NCBI GenBank assembly: GCA_965221725.1
Contig: OZ244909.1
Coordinates: 1,922,001 to 1,986,000, forward strand
Origin: HK1 sp965221725
GTDB lineage: Bacteria; Pseudomonadota; Gammaproteobacteria; HK1
Length of the DNA: 64,000 nucleotides
Direction of reading: 5' to 3'
The position numbers and the translations under genes are program-made. The first letter of the stretch is position 1, and the number at the start of each line of letters is the position of its first letter. Positions 63,199 to 64,000 of the stretch are shown here, in pieces. Under the pieces are notes generated by a model, which was not told the origin of the DNA, did no database searches, and was given only the letters and a program-made list of their open reading frames with translations.

Positions 63199-64000
63199 AT
63201 GAGCGCTATCTCGGGGGGGACCGCCCCGTTGACCCGCCAGTCGATGGCTTTCGTCCTCGCCGGGGGGCGGGGCAGTCGTCTGCAGGAGCTGACGGAGAAG
63301 CGGGCGAAACCGGCGGTATTCTTCGGTGGCAAGAGCCGAATCATCGACTTTGCGCTGTCGAACGCCGTGAATTCCGGCATTCGACGCATCGGGGTGGCCA
63401 CTCAGTACAAGGCCCACAGCCTGATCCGCCACCTGCAGCTCGGCTGGAGTTTCTTCCAGGCCGAACGCAACGAGATGCTCGACGTGCTGCCCGCTTCCCA
63501 GCGGGTCGACGAAGGCCACTGGTATCTCGGCACCGCCGATGCCGTCACCCAGAACATCGACATCATCAGGAGCTACGGGGCGCGTTTCATCGTCGTCCTG
63601 GCCGGCGACCACATCTACAAGATGGACTACGGCGTGATGCTGGCGCAGCACGTCGACTCCGGCGCCGACGTGACCGTCGGCTGCGTCGAGGTGCCCCGCA
63701 CGGAAGCGACCGGCTTCGGGGTGATGCACGTGGACGAGGCGAACCGCATCATCCGGTTCTTCGAGAAGCCGGCCGACCCGCCCGGCATTCCGGGCGACCC
63801 CGACCGCGCCCTGGCCTCCATGGGCATCTACGTCTTCGAAACCGGGGCCCTCATCGACCAGCTCCGCCGGGATGCGGCGGATCCGGACTCGGACCACGAC
63901 TTCGGCAAGAACCTCATCCCCCACCTCGTCGAGCACGGCAAGGCGGTGGCCCATCGGTTCTCCGATTCCTGCGTCATGACGGGTTGCGAGCCCCGCCCCT
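63199..64000 (+). CDS. glgC: Glucose-1-phosphate adenylyltransferase, 3' end beyond the window
   Basis: This enzyme makes ADP-glucose from glucose 1-phosphate and ATP, the committed step of bacterial glycogen synthesis. The frame starts at ATG 63199 behind AGGAGG and stays open to the window edge (267 codons of about 420). The nucleotide-binding start is MAFVLAGGRGSRLQELTEKRAKPAVFFGGKSRIIDFALSN. Further blocks: GTADAVTQNIDII, VVLAGDHIYKMDY, the substrate-lysine segment IRFFEKPADPP, and SMGIYVF. The regulatory arginine/lysine-rich N-terminus is present. It links to the hexose-phosphate theme of the region. Confidence 0.95.
   Translation, partial: MSAISGGTAPLTRQSMAFVLAGGRGSRLQELTEKRAKPAVFFGGKSRIIDFALSNAVNSGIRRIGVATQYKAHSLIRHLQLGWSFFQAERNEMLDVLPASQRVDEGHWYLGTADAVTQNIDIIRSYGARFIVVLAGDHIYKMDYGVMLAQHVDSGADVTVGCVEVPRTEATGFGVMHVDEANRIIRFFEKPADPPGIPGDPDRALASMGIYVFETGALIDQLRRDAADPDSDHDFGKNLIPHLVEHGKAVAHRFSDSCVMTGCEPRP

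Overview
The window comes from a GC-rich bacterial chromosome. Threonine synthase, HigBA, SmoEFGK-type polyol transport, mannitol dehydrogenase, two oligopeptide-type ABC importers and a proteobacterial-style GlgC point to a proteobacterium, though I cannot place it further. It reads as a solute-uptake and carbon-metabolism region that mobile and defence DNA has invaded several times.

Layout. 1-6.2 kb: the 3' end of thrC, a secreted phosphodiesterase-like protein, a D-2-hydroxyacid dehydrogenase, a small secreted protein whose start overlaps a run of 14 C, a truncated hexapeptide-repeat gene, a tyrosine-recombinase remnant and a homocysteine S-methyltransferase. 6.5-11.7 kb: an oligopeptide-type ABC operon (two permeases and a fused double ATPase) whose binding-protein gene is broken. 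11.9-14.7 kb: a secreted protein, a second hydroxyacid dehydrogenase and a higBA toxin-antitoxin operon. 14.8-33.1 kb, all on the minus strand: genes for coenzyme F420 synthesis (cofD, cofE and a fused cofG-cofH, i.e. fbiC). A roughly 13.5 kb defence-type cassette lies between fbiC and cofE: SNF2 helicase, MNT nucleotidyltransferase and HEPN pair, DUF2806 protein, DUF1156 methyltransferase, FitA-like antitoxin, AAA ATPase and DUF499 ATPase. The methyltransferase and DUF499 genes carry frameshifts. 33.4-36.3 kb, plus strand: mazEF, an IS4-type transposase remnant, then 6-phosphogluconolactonase and F420-dependent glucose-6-phosphate dehydrogenase (fgd). Synthesis genes for F420 and the enzyme pair that would reduce it with glucose 6-phosphate are therefore neighbours.

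36.5-45.7 kb: a second oligopeptide-type ABC operon with a permease-ATPase fusion, an M24 metallopeptidase-like protein and a membrane class III nucleotide cyclase. 46.0-48.2 kb, minus: a ROK regulator and a PfkB sugar kinase. 48.7-55.2 kb, plus: a sugar-type ABC importer with a GH63-like hydrolase, whose first permease carries an extra periplasmic domain. 55.2-61.2 kb, minus: a polyol-type ABC importer with a mannitol-dehydrogenase family enzyme. 61.5-62.9 kb, minus: a small P-loop kinase and an intact hexapeptide-repeat secreted protein. 63.2 kb to the end: glgC, cut by the window edge.

The genes as a network. The minus-strand promoters of the ROK/kinase operon and of the polyol importer share a near-identical upstream motif ending in TTTACATATTGACA, which suggests one regulon. 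The glucosyl/mannosylglycerate-type hydrolase, sugar kinases, GlgC, PGL and FGD all bear on hexose-phosphate supply. Short palindromic repeats are scattered between genes, and one copy lies inside an ABC ATPase reading frame.
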